This document shows, in pieces, positions 42,901 through 59,936 of a stretch of 64,000 bases of DNA. The stretch comes from Streptomyces spinosus (GTDB lineage Bacteria > Actinomycetota > Actinomycetes > Streptomycetales > Streptomycetaceae): positions 124,001 through 188,000 of the forward strand of contig NZ_JAINRC010000010.1 of the NCBI RefSeq assembly GCF_020400655.1, written 5' to 3'. Every line of letters begins with the position of its first letter. Positions within the stretch are counted from its first letter, which is position 1. The notes under the pieces are model-generated. The model saw nothing but the letters and a program-made list of their open reading frames with translations. It was not told the DNA's origin and did not search any database. The translations under genes were made by a program, and so were the position numbers.

Positions 42901-45900
42901 TCCCGGTGGGCACCAGCCGGGCCCGCAGCACGGAGGCGCCGACGGCGTGCAGGGTGACGCCGGCGAACAGGAACGGCAGCCGGGCGGTGTCGTCGGCCGA
43001 TCCGTCGCCGAGCAGGGCCAGGGCGTGCAGGGCTGCGTCGAAGGCGGCCGGGTGCAGGCCGAAGCGGGGCGCGTCGGCGGCGGGCCGCTCGGGCAGCCGC
43101 ACCTCGGCGTACAGTTCCTCGCCGCGCCGCCAGGCGGCGGTCAGGGCCTGGAAGGCGGGCCCGTACGCCAGTCCGGCGGCGGCGTGCCGCTCGTACAGGC
43201 CGTCGGTGTCGAGGGGTTCGGCGTCCTCGGGGGGCCACACGTCCAGGCGGCTGCCGGGGGTGCCGGCGTCCGCGGTGAGGAGGCCGGAGGCGTGCGGGGT
43301 CCACGGCGCGTCGGCGGGCAGGCTCTCGGCGCGGGCGTACACCTGGACCGTGCGGGCGCCGGACGGGTCGGGCGCACCGACGGCGACCTGGACGCGCACG
43401 CCGTCGTCCGGGGGCAGCACCAGCGGTACCTCGAGGGTGAGTTCCTCCAGGCGTCCGCAGCCGACCTGGTCGCCGGCGCGGACGGCGAGTTCGACCATGG
43501 CGGTGCCGGGGACGACGACGTTGCCGCCGACGACGTGGTCGGCGAGCCAGGCGTGGGTGCGCACCGACAGCCGGCCCGTGAGCACGGCGCCGTCGGAGTC
43601 GGCGAGCACGGTGGCCGCGCCGAGCAGCGGGTGGTCGGCGGGGTCCAGGCCGGCGGAGCCGACGTCGCCGACCGGTGCCGTCGTCTCGGGCCAGAACCGC
43701 TCGCGCTGGAATGCGGTGGTGGGCAGGTCGACGGTGCGGGCGCCGGTGAACAGCGCGGTCCAGTCCACGGCGGCGCCGCCGGTGTACAGCTGGGCCACGG
43801 CGGTGAGCAGGGTCTCGGTCTCGTCGCGTTCGCGGCGGGTGGCGGCGGCGAGCACGGCGTCGGTGTCGTCGGTGGCCAGGCACTCGCGGGCCATGGCCGT
43901 CAGCACGGCGTCCGGGCCGAGTTCGAGGAAGCGGGTGACGCCTTCGGCGGCGAGGGCGCGTATCCCGTCGTGGAAGCGGACCGCCTCGCGCACGTGCCGT
44001 ACCCAGTACTCGGGGCCGGCGATGTCCTGGGTGGCGAGGGCTCCGGTGACGTTGGAGACGACGGGGACGGTGGCGCGGCGGTAGGTCAGGGACTCGGCGA
44101 CCGCCCGGAACTCGTCCAGCATGGGTTCCATGAGCGGCGAGTGGAAGGCGTGCGAGACCGTCAGCCGGCGGCTCTTGGCGAAGCGGGCGGCCACCGTCTC
44201 GGCCTCGGCGGCGTCCCCGGAGATCACCACGGACTCGGGGCCGTTGACGGCGGCGATGCCGACCCGCTCGGTGAGCAGCGGGCGGACCTCCTCCTCGGTG
44301 GCGCGTACGGCGATCATCGCGCCGCCCTCGGGCAGCGCCTGCATGAGCCGGCCGCGCGCGGCCACCAGGGTGGTGGCGTCCTTGAGGTCCAGCACGCCGG
44401 CGACGTGGGCTGCGGCGATCTCGCCGATGGAGTGCCCGGCCAGGTAGTCGGGTGTGAGCCCCCAGGACTCCACCAGCCGGTACAGCGCCACCTCGAAGGC
44501 GAACAGCGCCGTCTGGGTGCGGGCGGTGCGGTGGAGCGGTGCGGGGTCGTCGCCGAGGACGAGGTCGCGCAGGTCGTCGTCGCCGAAGAGCGCGCAGATC
44601 TCGTCGAAGGCGCGGGCGAAGACGGGGAAGTGCGCGTGCAGTTGCCGGCCCATGCCGGCGCGCTGGGCGCCCTGGCCGGTGAACAGGAAGGCGGTCTGTC
44701 CCTTGCGGACCCGGCCCGAGGCGGCGCCCGGGCCGCCGTCGGCGACCCGGGCCAGGCCGGCCAGGAGCGCGTCCCGGTCGGCGCCGAGGACGACGGTCCG
44801 GTAGGGGTGGGCGGTGCGGGTGGCGGCCAGGGAGTGCGCCACGTCCACCGGGTCCAGCTCACCGGCGGCGGCCACCAGGCGGGCGGCCTGTTCGCGCAGG
44901 GCGCGCTCGGTACGGCCGGAGACCACCCACGGCACCAGCGGCGGTGCCGTGCGCGGCCCGCTGTCGGCCGGTTCCCCGGCGGGGGCTTCCTCGAGGATGG
45001 TGTGCGCGTTGGTGCCGCTGGCGCCGAAGGAGGAGACGGCGGCGCGGCGCGGGCGGCCGGGGTCGGGCCAGGGCCGGTTCTCCGTCAGCAGCCGTACCCG
45101 GCCCTGGTCCCAGTCCACCTTGGTGGAGGGCTCGTCGGCGTGCAGTGTCTTCGGCAGGACACGGTGCCGCATCGCCATGACGGCCTTGATGATGCCGGCG
45201 ACACCGGCCGCGGCCTGGGTGTGCCCGATGTTGGACTTCACCGACCCGAGCCACAGCGGGCTGTCGGCGGGCCGGTCCTGGCCGTAGGTGGCGAGCAGCG
45301 CCTGGGCCTCGATCGGGTCGCCGAGGGTGGTGCCGGTGCCGTGGGCCTCCAGCAGGTCCACGTCGGCGGCGGTGAGCTGTGCCCCGGCGAGCGCGGCGCG
45401 GATGACGCGCTGCTGGGAGGGCCCGTTGGGGGCGGTCAGGCCGTTGGAGGCGCCGTCCTGGTTGACGGCGGAGCCGCGGACGACGGCCAGCACCTCGTGG
45501 CCGTTGCGGCGGGCGTCGGAGAGGCGTTCCAGCACCAGCATGCCGGCTCCCTCGCTCCAGCCGGTGCCGTCCGCGGCGTCCGCGAAGGACTTGCAGCGGC
45601 CGTCGGCGGCGAGGCCGCGCTGCCGGCTGAAGGCGATGAAGTTGCCCGGTGTGGCCATCACGGTGGCGCCGCCCGCGAGGGCGAGGGTGCACTCCTTGTT
45701 GCGCAGCGCCTGCACGGCCAGGTGCACGGCGACGAGCGCCGAGGAGCAGGCGGTGTCGATGGTGACGGCCGGGCCCTCCAGGCCCAGGGTGTAGGAGATG
45801 CGGCCGGAGATCACGGCGGCCAGCACGCCGGTGCCGAGCGCCGCCTCGCTGTCCTCCGGCATCCTCGCCAGCAGGTCCTTGTAGTCCTGGCCGTTGGTGC

Positions 45901-46363
45901 CTGCGAACACCCCGATCCGGGCGCCGTGCGCCGAGTCGGGGGCGATGCGGGCGCGTTCCAGGGCCTCCCACGACACCTCCAGCAGCAGCCGCTGCTGGGG
46001 GTCCATCGCGACCGCCTCACGGGGGCTGATGCCGAAGAAGTCCGGTTCGAACCCGGCCGCGTCGGACAGGAACCCACCGCGCGTGACGTAGCTCTTGCCG
46101 GTGGCGTCCGGGTCCGGGTCGTACAGCGCGTCGACGTCCCAGCCCCGGTCGTCGGGGAAGTCACCGATGGCGTCGGTGCCGTCGTGGACGAGCCGCCAGA
46201 ACTCCTCCGGGGTGGTCACGCCGCCGGGGAAGCGGCAGCTCATCCCGACGATGGCGATGGGTTCCCGGTCCTGGGTCTCCACCTCGCGCAGCCGCTGCCG
46301 GGTCTGGGCCAGGTCGGCGGAGACCCGCTTGAGGTAGGAGAGCAGCTTTTCGTCGTTGGTCAT
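30962..46363 (-). CDS. Type I PKS with three modules, each KS-AT-DH-KR-ACP
   Basis: 5133 residues. Docking helix ~1-35. Module a: KS ~37-460 (DTACSSA), AT with GHSIGE and HAFH ~738 (malonyl), DH (HVVGGNVVVP), KR with LDD (B-type), ACP ~1645. Module b: KS ~1705-2118, AT with GHSQGE ~2310 and YASH ~2415 (methylmalonyl), DH (HRVGGRLLFP, HPALSDAALH), KR with LAD, ACP ~3320. Module c: KS ~3382-3790, AT with GHSVGE and HAFH ~4081 (malonyl), DH (HSVGGVPLLP), KR with LAD and YAAGN, ACP ~5005. The C-terminal docking tail is IDAMDAESLISMALDD. Every module should add a double bond, the middle one with a methyl branch, giving a conjugated triene. The module c KS carries AMDDEEALVTD in place of GISPREALAMD but keeps its active Cys and His motifs. 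ATG at 46363. Confidence 0.95.
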   Translation of the reverse strand: MTNDEKLLSYLKRVSADLAQTRQRLREVETQDREPIAIVGMSCRFPGGVTTPEEFWRLVHDGTDAIGDFPDDRGWDVDALYDPDPDATGKSYVTRGGFLSDAAGFEPDFFGISPREAVAMDPQQRLLLEVSWEALERARIAPDSAHGARIGVFAGTNGQDYKDLLARMPEDSEAALGTGVLAAVISGRISYTLGLEGPAVTIDTACSSALVAVHLAVQALRNKECTLALAGGATVMATPGNFIAFSRQRGLAADGRCKSFADAADGTGWSEGAGMLVLERLSDARRNGHEVLAVVRGSAVNQDGASNGLTAPNGPSQQRVIRAALAGAQLTAADVDLLEAHGTGTTLGDPIEAQALLATYGQDRPADSPLWLGSVKSNIGHTQAAAGVAGIIKAVMAMRHRVLPKTLHADEPSTKVDWDQGRVRLLTENRPWPDPGRPRRAAVSSFGASGTNAHTILEEAPAGEPADSGPRTAPPLVPWVVSGRTERALREQAARLVAAAGELDPVDVAHSLAATRTAHPYRTVVLGADRDALLAGLARVADGGPGAASGRVRKGQTAFLFTGQGAQRAGMGRQLHAHFPVFARAFDEICALFGDDDLRDLVLGDDPAPLHRTARTQTALFAFEVALYRLVESWGLTPDYLAGHSIGEIAAAHVAGVLDLKDATTLVAARGRLMQALPEGGAMIAVRATEEEVRPLLTERVGIAAVNGPESVVISGDAAEAETVAARFAKSRRLTVSHAFHSPLMEPMLDEFRAVAESLTYRRATVPVVSNVTGALATQDIAGPEYWVRHVREAVRFHDGIRALAAEGVTRFLELGPDAVLTAMARECLATDDTDAVLAAATRRERDETETLLTAVAQLYTGGAAVDWTALFTGARTVDLPTTAFQRERFWPETTAPVGDVGSAGLDPADHPLLGAATVLADSDGAVLTGRLSVRTHAWLADHVVGGNVVVPGTAMVELAVRAGDQVGCGRLEELTLEVPLVLPPDDGVRVQVAVGAPDPSGARTVQVYARAESLPADAPWTPHASGLLTADAGTPGSRLDVWPPEDAEPLDTDGLYERHAAAGLAYGPAFQALTAAWRRGEELYAEVRLPERPAADAPRFGLHPAAFDAALHALALLGDGSADDTARLPFLFAGVTLHAVGASVLRARLVPTGNHAFAVDLADATGAPVATVTSLASRPLTNLRAARDTTADALFALDWQPLPLDADAPDAAHRVLHSTPGTDATAVREALHTALAALQDDDPRPLAVVTRGAVGVAEEDVTDLAGAAVWGLVRSAQSENPDRFVLLDLEPGADADAVLPAVLASGEPQIAVRAGTAHAARLVRAEAPPEAAGPDLGPEGTVLITGATGGLGPVIARHLVTAHGVRHLALLSRSGRADDLVAELAALGATATAHACDVADRDGLAAVLAGIPAEHPLTAVVHAAGVLDDGVVSSLTPERIDTVLAPKALGALHLHELTRGLAAFVLFSSVAGTVGAPGQGNYAAANALLDALAAHRHARGLPALSLAWGPWAPSGGMTSSLDEADRARMARGGMTALSAEEGTALFDRSLRAGRAALAPVRLALPALRAQGSGLAPVFRALAGRPVRREAVAQGSDAGFAERLAGLGDEERAEALLHTVRTHVAAVLGHANPQSVETDRAFKDLGFDSLAAIELRNSLSAELGRRLAATLVFDHPSPEALAAHLGTLVDGGARTGARRGRRTVSARADEPLAIVGMACRYPGDVRTPEDLWRLVADGTDAISAFPGNRGWDVDRVVDPARRRPDTSYVGEGGFLHDAGAFDAAFFGISPKEALVMDPQQRLLLEASWEALENAGIDPHSLKGSRTGVFAGVQYHDYFGSFGSGSIISGRVAYTLGLEGPSLSVDTACSSSLVALHLAAQSLRQGESGLALVGGVAVMATPETFIEFSRQGALAPDARTRAFADAAAGTVWGEGVGVLVVERLSDARRNGHEVLAVVRGTAVNQDGASNGLTAPNGPSQERVILEALENARLTTADVDVVEAHGTGTTLGDPIEAQALLATYGQDRAEPLWLGSVKSNIGHTQAAAGVAGVIKMVMAMRNGVLPRTLHVDQPSTKVDWDAGQVRLLTEQRDWPRHGRPRRAGVSSFGISGTNAHVILEQAPPAPAEPERTGPQGLAVPWLLTAKTPAALAGQAAALLGHLDTHPGLDPSDIGWTLATTRARFPYRASITGTDTAELRGALAALADGGTARTLAEGTAPGRARPVFVFPGQGSQWSGMATELLGQSPVFAARMAECAAALAPYTDWDFATELRGGLDRVDVVQPLLWAVMVSLAHTWSAYGVTPAAVIGHSQGEIAAACAVGALSLEDGARVVALRSRAIAELLSGSGGMMSVGEGADAVRARLTAWDGRLSVAAVNGTASTVVSGDADALDELLARLREEKVRAKRLPVDYASHSAHVETLRERLAEDLDGIEPRATQVPFYSTVTGGPLDTTELGAGYWYTNLRGTVLFEQAVRAAVADGHQLFIESSPHPVLTVGIQETDDAVAAVGSLRRDEGGRARLLTALGEAFTHGAGVDWTAVAEGRRPRRVPLPGYAFQREWYWLDSTASGADVTSAGLAPTDHALLGAAMVRADSEGVVLTGRLSPGTQPWLEDHRVGGRLLFPGTGHLELALRAGDQVGCGDIAELTLHAPLVLPDHGAVQLQVTVGAPEGETRPVAIWSRPENPDEDLPWTRHADGLLAPTGTLPAAGAPLTAWPPRGAAPVPLDGLYDELAALGLGYGPLFQGLRAAWRTEDGLYAEVATDAAPDGFALHPALSDAALHTVGLTDAAGDEALLPFAWSGVRLYATGATALRVHVRSAGEGTVSLTLADPTGAPVATVDALTLRPLRTEALATAARPARAGALYRVTWVPAPPAPAAAPAGPAPDVVRAPAGTSAAEARAAVDTVLDRLRTALAAADGTLVVVTGTDPAGAAAGGLVRSAQSENPGRIVLVEAEAGEDPDAGRLAEAVATGEPHLAYRDGTWQVPRLARVPDGAADDERSEDGSGLGGGTVLLTGASGALGRILARHLVAERGVRHLLLVSRGGAPDDLVSELAALGAEVTSAACDVADRAALAAVLDAVPAARPLTAVIHAAGVLADGVLTSLTPERIDTVFRPKADAAWNLHELTAGLDLAAFVLFSSSAATLGSPGQANYAAANAYLDALAIHRRSLGLPAHSLAWGLWAQAGGMTGTLDETDLTRIARGGVAPLETEEGVALFDAALRGADPAVLPVKLDMASLRAQGEGLAPLFRTLVPVRRAGAATGPGAAGGADGLRERLAGLLEAEREPFLTELVQSHVATILGYRSAQDVGRTLAFRELGFDSLAAVELRNRLSAATGLRLPATLVFDHPTPAGLARHLLGELTGTLAATTAAAVRDAAADEPIAVVGMACRFPGGIASPEDLWRLVAEGRDAVGEFPADRGWDVENLYDPTLDRPGTSYTRHGAFLYDVADFDPAFFAMDDEEALVTDPQQRLLLETSWEALERASIDPATLRGSDTGVFAGVMYHDYFGSFGSGSVVSGRVAYTLGLEGPTLSVDTACSSSLVALHLAAQALRQGDCSLALAGGVTVMATPGTFVEFSRHRGLSRDGRCKPFADAADGTGFGEGAGVLLLERLSDARRNGRKILAVLRGTAVNQDGASNGISAPNGPAQQRVIRRALQAAGVPAAEVDVVEAHGTGTTLGDPIEAQALIATYGAEHTEDRPLWLGSVKSNLGHTQAAAGVAGVIKMIEALRAETLPASLGVDRPSRHVEWEGGNVRLLTENRPWPDPGRPRRAGVSSFGISGTNAHVIIEAAPPAAQPAEVAPEPPAETVPWLLSGHTPEALRAQAARLLDHLAATPDADPHRLAGALAHARTRLGHRAAVLGRTRDELTAGVRALAEGRTPQTGVLGTATDGRLAFLFSGQGSQLPGMGTRLAAAFPAFAAAFEEVAERLAPLLDRPLADVLGSAELLARTEYTQPALFAVEVALYRLLESFGVRPDLLAGHSVGEFAAAHVAGVLTLEDACTLVAARGRLMQALPEGGAMIAVRATEDEITPLLGDGVGIAAVNGPASVVVSGPAGPARALAARFERTRELAVSHAFHSGLMEPMLDEFREVAASLSFGTPRIPLVSTLTGAPAAPQELCTPEYWVRHAREAVRFADAVTALHAAGARHFAEVGPGSALTAAAGECLPDGTPVVPLLRKDREETEALLTGLAALHVHGRAVDWAPLLPHRDGSDLPTYAFQRGRYWMTGDTGPTRPAADHPLLGTAVELAGADGTLHTGLLSLADHPWLADHSVGGVPLLPGTAFVEMALAAGARVGCGTVEDLTVTEPLPLPEDGAVRLQCTVGEPDATGARAFRVYAAAADGDPWTTHATGTLRPAGDRPGHDLAAWPPPGAEPVELDGVYDRLAELGAEYGPRFQGLRAAWRHGDEAYAEVAVPTDGAAFGLHPALFDAALHTIGLRAGAEERMTLPFAWSGVELYAPGATALRVRIAPAGPGAVRIEAADDTGRPVVSVASLSLREVDPERIAAAASGGHDDLFALDWVPVSVPAAPQAGRWTVLGPGRRELAGALAGEVAEVAVADDLAEAAGQAPDTLVVVHTGGDGPDAARAGARRLLTLVQDWLADARFADTTLVVATRGATGPGDVTDPGAATAWGLIRSAQTEHPDRMVLADLDDTDASRGLLPSAVASGEPQLVLRDGALSVPRLVRAPRLAEPAAAGFSGGVLVTGGTGALGRLVARHLVTAHGAERLVLLSRGGPDAPGAAGLRDELTALGARVTVVACDAADRAALARVLDEHPVSAVVHTAGVLADAVLTSLTPERLDAVLRPKLDAAWHLHELTRERPLTAFVLFSSAAGLLGSPGQAGYAAGNTFLDALAAHRRSLGLPAVSLAWGAWAGSGGMADRLGDTDARRMASGGVLPLDAESGLALFDTGAGRAEPVLLPARLDLAPREAARVAPLLRSLVRAPRRTGPGTSAAGSALRRELAALAPEERAERLLRLVRDEARAVLGVEEFEAGLPFKDLGFDSLTAVEFRNRLNDATGLRLTATLVFDHPTPAALTDHLAGELAPRTGDGPRTEEDTVRAALATIPVGRLREAGLLDSLLELAGARPAPEQAEDGGTGRAPIDAMDAESLISMALDDLVGDDDAL

Positions 46364-46430
46364 CGGGTGTCGCCACTCCTGTGCGAAGAGGTGGACTGCG
46401 GTGGGGCCGGGGTGTCGTGGGAGGGTGGGG

Positions 46431-56758
<10,328 letters not shown>

Positions 56759-56849
56759 CAGCGCGCCATCCGATCGAGATCGAAGTGAGGGCCTCGGCCG
56801 TGCGGATCGCCTCCGGACGGTTTCCGGTCCGCTTCCCCTCCGCTGTCGG

Positions 56850-56895
56850 AGGCTAGGCAGGCGCCGATGACGCGGGACACCCCTACGGCCCCCAG
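56850..56895 (-). promoter_or_regulatory. Promoter/operator of the four-gene PKS operon (regulon site 4)
   Basis: Minus strand: CTGGGG (56895-56890), four bases, TAGGGG (56885-56880), 24 bases, then TAGCCT (56855-56850). The leader to the GTG start is ~85 nt. A further TAAGGGG lies about 20 bp away on the plus strand (near 56912). It is the only promoter-like signal seen ahead of the 29.7-kb run of PKS genes. Confidence 0.55.
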
Positions 56896-56995
56896 GGCCC
56901 CCCACGGCGACTAAGGGGTCCCGCGGGACGCGCGGCCCGGCGACCGGCGGGTCCGCCGGGCCGGTCCCCCGTGGCGGGGCTGTCCGCCCCGGTGC

Positions 56996-57856
56996 TCAGC
57001 GCAGGGCGATGAGCGAGACGGCGGCGGTCGCGCACACCAGTCCGACGGTCTGCCGGCGGGTGAGCCGCTCGTGCAGGAAGGCCAGTGCCAGCAGCACCGG
57101 GACGGCCGGGTAGAGCGCGGACAGCACGGTGGCCACGGCCATCAGCTGGTGCCGCGTCGCGGCGAGGTAGAGGAGGATGGCCATGGTCCCGACCGCACCG
57201 CCCGCGCCGGCCACCGCCGTGAGCCTGCCGGGCAGCGTCACCGGGGACCGGTACAGGGCGAGCACCGCGGCGATCACCGCCACGGACGCGACCCGGCTGA
57301 CGACGACGGGCCACAGGCCGCCGTCGGCCCCCACCTGTGCCATCGCCACGAACTGCACCCCGAAGCCGGCACTCGCGGCCAGCGCGGCAGGCACGCCGGC
57401 GGTCACCGGCCCGGCGGGCCCGGCGCCGTGCCGGCCCGTGCCCGGTCCCCCGGCCTGGGCGACGAGCCACAGCGCCGGTACGGCGACGGCGATCCCGGCC
57501 CAGGCGACGGCGGCCGGCCGTTCCCCGAGGAGGGCCACGCCCGCCAGGACGGGAAGGGCGACGGCCCCCACGTCGCTGACCGGGACGACGACGCTCATCT
57601 GTCCCTGCCCCATCGCCCGGTACAGGAACGCGGTCCCGACGCCCGTGCCGATGCCCGACAGGGCCCCGAACCAGTAGTCGCCGGCCGCCCCGCCGCCGGA
57701 GGAGGACGCGAACGCCGCCGCCACCGCGACCGCGGTCCCGGCGAGCTGTGCGTGGAGGGCCACGGTGATGCCGTCGCTCCGGCGCGCGACCAGGCCGTTC
57801 ACGAAGTGGGTGACACCGAAGCAGAGCGCGGAGGCCAGCGCGAGCGCCTCACCCAC
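56996..57856 (-). CDS. DMT-superfamily (EamA) permease
   Basis: A 286-residue, strongly hydrophobic protein with about ten TM helices in two EamA repeats (roughly 1-135 and 150-286). The first repeat has the typical FLYRAMGQGQMSVVVPV stretch, the second FGVQFVAMAQ and LSALYPAVPVLLA. It is a drug/metabolite exporter-type carrier of unknown substrate. It lies 237 bp beyond the PKS start and runs on the same strand, with no TAGGGG site of its own, so I place it outside the regulon, though an export role for the product cannot be excluded. Confidence 0.88.
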   Translation of the reverse strand: MGEALALASALCFGVTHFVNGLVARRSDGITVALHAQLAGTAVAVAAAFASSSGGGAAGDYWFGALSGIGTGVGTAFLYRAMGQGQMSVVVPVSDVGAVALPVLAGVALLGERPAAVAWAGIAVAVPALWLVAQAGGPGTGRHGAGPAGPVTAGVPAALAASAGFGVQFVAMAQVGADGGLWPVVVSRVASVAVIAAVLALYRSPVTLPGRLTAVAGAGGAVGTMAILLYLAATRHQLMAVATVLSALYPAVPVLLALAFLHERLTRRQTVGLVCATAAVSLIALR

Positions 57857-58063
57857 GGGCGCCCCCCACCGGCGACGGCGGCAGGGGTTCCCGGGGTGGC
57901 GGGACGTCGGTGCGCAAGGCCATACGACGGCCGTACCCGCGATCCGGGGGATGATGACAACGCGCCCCGCCCCGGCCGGCGTTCGAGGCGGCAGGCGCCG
58001 TCCGGGCGGCCCGGCGCCGGCGGGACGCCCACCGGCACCGGTGTCCCGTCAGGGTTCCACGGC

Positions 58064-59071
58064 TCATCCGGGGACGGTCGTACGGGCACGGCTCCCGCCG
58101 GGCGCGGTCGTGCGGAAGCGGGCCCGGTAGACCGTCGGTGAGATGCCCAGCGTGTTCTGGAAGGCCCGCCGCATGGCCTCCGCCGAGCCGAAGCCGGCCC
58201 GTGCCGCGACGGTGTCGACGGGCTCGTCGCCCGCCTCCAGGAGGGCCTGGGCCGCTTCGAGCCGGACCGACTCGGCGTAGCGCCCGACCGTCATCCCGGT
58301 GTGGGCCCGGAAGAGCCGGCTCAGGTGCCGTACGCTGACGCCCGCCCGGCGTGCCAGGGCGGTCAGGTCCCGGTCCGCGCCCGGGTCCGCGCCGACGGCG
58401 TCCATGACCCGCCGGACGGCGGGGTGCGTGGACTCGCGCAGGGTCAGGCGCGCGCTGAACTGGGACTGACCGCCCGGGCGCGCCATGAACACGACCAGCT
58501 CTCGCGCGACCTCGCGGGCCACTCCGGGGCCGTGGTCCTCCTCGACCAGGGCCAGGGCGAGGTCGATGCCCGCGGTCACCCCGGCCGAGGTGACGACGTC
58601 GCCGTCCCGGACGAACAGGGCGTCCGTCTCCACGGTGACCCCGGGATAGGCGAGCGCCAGTTCCCGGGCCAGTCGCCAGTGCGTGGCGGCCCGCCGCCCC
58701 TCGAGCAACCCGGCCTCGGCGAGCATGAAGGCGCCCGCGCACACCGAGGCCACGCGCCGCGCCCGCCCGGCCAGTGCCGCCGTCCCGGCCACCAGCGCCG
58801 GGTCGGCGACGGCCGCGCGCCAGTCCCTCCGGCCCGGCACCACGAGCGTTCCCAGCCGCGCCGGCAGCTCCTCCCAGCCGCCGCCGGTGTCCAGGCGTAC
58901 CCGGGCGGAGGTGGTCACGGGCCCGGCGGCGGCGGACACGATCCGCACGTCGTACCGGGCTCCGTAGACGTTCGCGGTCGTGAAGACCTCCGCGGGTCCC
59001 GCCACGTCCAGCAGCTGGACACCGGGGAAGGCCAGCACGGCCACGACGTGCCGCGGGTGTGCGGCGCTCAC
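58064..59071 (-). CDS. GlxA-type transcriptional regulator (DJ-1/PfpI + AraC HTH)
   Basis: 335 residues. N-terminal DJ-1/PfpI domain (~10-185) with the nucleophile-elbow Cys in ASVCAGAFMLAEAG (~110), followed by a C-terminal AraC helix-turn-helix domain (~225-320, LARRAGVSVRHLSRLFR and AGFGSAEAMRRAFQ). Such regulators often control nearby catabolic genes. GTG at 59071 overlaps the stop of the HD-domain gene by 4 bp, so the two are co-transcribed and the HD enzyme is the likely functional partner. A GTG at 59080 is an alternative start. Confidence 0.9.
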   Translation of the reverse strand: MSAAHPRHVVAVLAFPGVQLLDVAGPAEVFTTANVYGARYDVRIVSAAAGPVTTSARVRLDTGGGWEELPARLGTLVVPGRRDWRAAVADPALVAGTAALAGRARRVASVCAGAFMLAEAGLLEGRRAATHWRLARELALAYPGVTVETDALFVRDGDVVTSAGVTAGIDLALALVEEDHGPGVAREVARELVVFMARPGGQSQFSARLTLRESTHPAVRRVMDAVGADPGADRDLTALARRAGVSVRHLSRLFRAHTGMTVGRYAESVRLEAAQALLEAGDEPVDTVAARAGFGSAEAMRRAFQNTLGISPTVYRARFRTTAPGGSRARTTVPG

Positions 59072-59712
59072 TCCGGCCACGGCGACTCGAGGATCGTCCG
59101 CACGAAGTCCCCCCGCTCGAACCCCGGCACGTAGTGCTCCAGGACGTCGGCCTTGACGTTGCCGAACGTGGTCTCGGGCTTGTCACGGATGCCCTCGGTG
59201 AACGCGTCGAGGATCCGCCGCTTGAAGTCGGGGCGGGGGTGCAGTGCGACGACGGCCGCGCGGTCGGCGGGGGCGATGTCGTCGTATCCGATGCCCAGCA
59301 CGTCGTACTCCACACCGGCGGTCACCAGCGCCACCTCGGGCTCCATGAACTCGGGGACGCCGGGTGTGGTGTGCAGGGCGATCGCCGTCCACACGCGGCG
59401 GATGCTGTCCTCGGGCACGTCGTGGTCCCGCAGGAACCGGCGGGCCTCGTCCGCCCCGTCGACCTCGAAGCGCCGGCCGCTGCCGTGGAAGCGCGTGCCG
59501 AGGCCGAGATCGTGGAACATGGCGCCGATGTACAGCAGTTCCGGGTCGAAGCCGATGTCACGCCGGCGGCCCTGCAGGGCGCCGAACAGGTAGACGCGGC
59601 GCGAGTGGTGGTAGATCAGGTCGCTCGTCTCGTCCCGCACCAGCTGGGTCGCCTCCCGGGCGAGCTTGGTGTCGGGCACGGTGACTCCGCCGGCCACGGA
59701 CTCGTCAGCCAT
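59068..59712 (-). CDS. HD-domain hydrolase, cyanamide-hydratase-like
   Basis: A 214-residue metal-dependent HD-domain protein. Conserved residues are His in YHHSRRVYLFG (~35), the HD pair in AMFHDLGLG (~68) and further His in TAIALHTTP and the C-terminal VLEHYVPGFERGDF. This pattern matches small fungal/bacterial HD proteins related to cyanamide hydratase; the actual substrate is unknown. ATG at 59712 has GAGGTG upstream. It forms an operon with the GlxA-type regulator. Confidence 0.85.
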   Translation of the reverse strand: MADESVAGGVTVPDTKLAREATQLVRDETSDLIYHHSRRVYLFGALQGRRRDIGFDPELLYIGAMFHDLGLGTRFHGSGRRFEVDGADEARRFLRDHDVPEDSIRRVWTAIALHTTPGVPEFMEPEVALVTAGVEYDVLGIGYDDIAPADRAAVVALHPRPDFKRRILDAFTEGIRDKPETTFGNVKADVLEHYVPGFERGDFVRTILESPWPE

Positions 59713-59936
59713 CTTTGCACCTCGTGTTTGCCAGTCGTTCGCGCCCAGGGCGCCGTGACCTCAGTGTCGTCCGGCGGGGCCGGGCGGCACCATGTCCATG
59801 GGGACAGGCAACCCACGGATATGGACATCCGTGGCCGGGGGCACCGGGGCGGCTGCCGAGCCGCCGCCGGCGGGGGTGCCGGCGGCGTCCCGGAGATCCC
59901 CCGGCAGGGCGGTTCACAGGTCGCAGCGTCGCCGGC
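59713..59936. other. Intergenic region with a small hairpin
   Basis: 224 bp between the HD-domain gene and the glycosidase, both on minus. A hairpin with 8-bp arms CCACGGAT and ATCCGTGG around ATGGAC (59813-59834) lies ~100 bp after the glycosidase stop and may terminate it. Nothing else recognisable. Confidence 0.5.

Noticed and set aside
57857..58063. A gene between the DMT permease and the GlxA-type regulator
   Set aside because: Only short Arg/Pro-rich frames without a ribosome binding site; treated as an empty 207-bp spacer.
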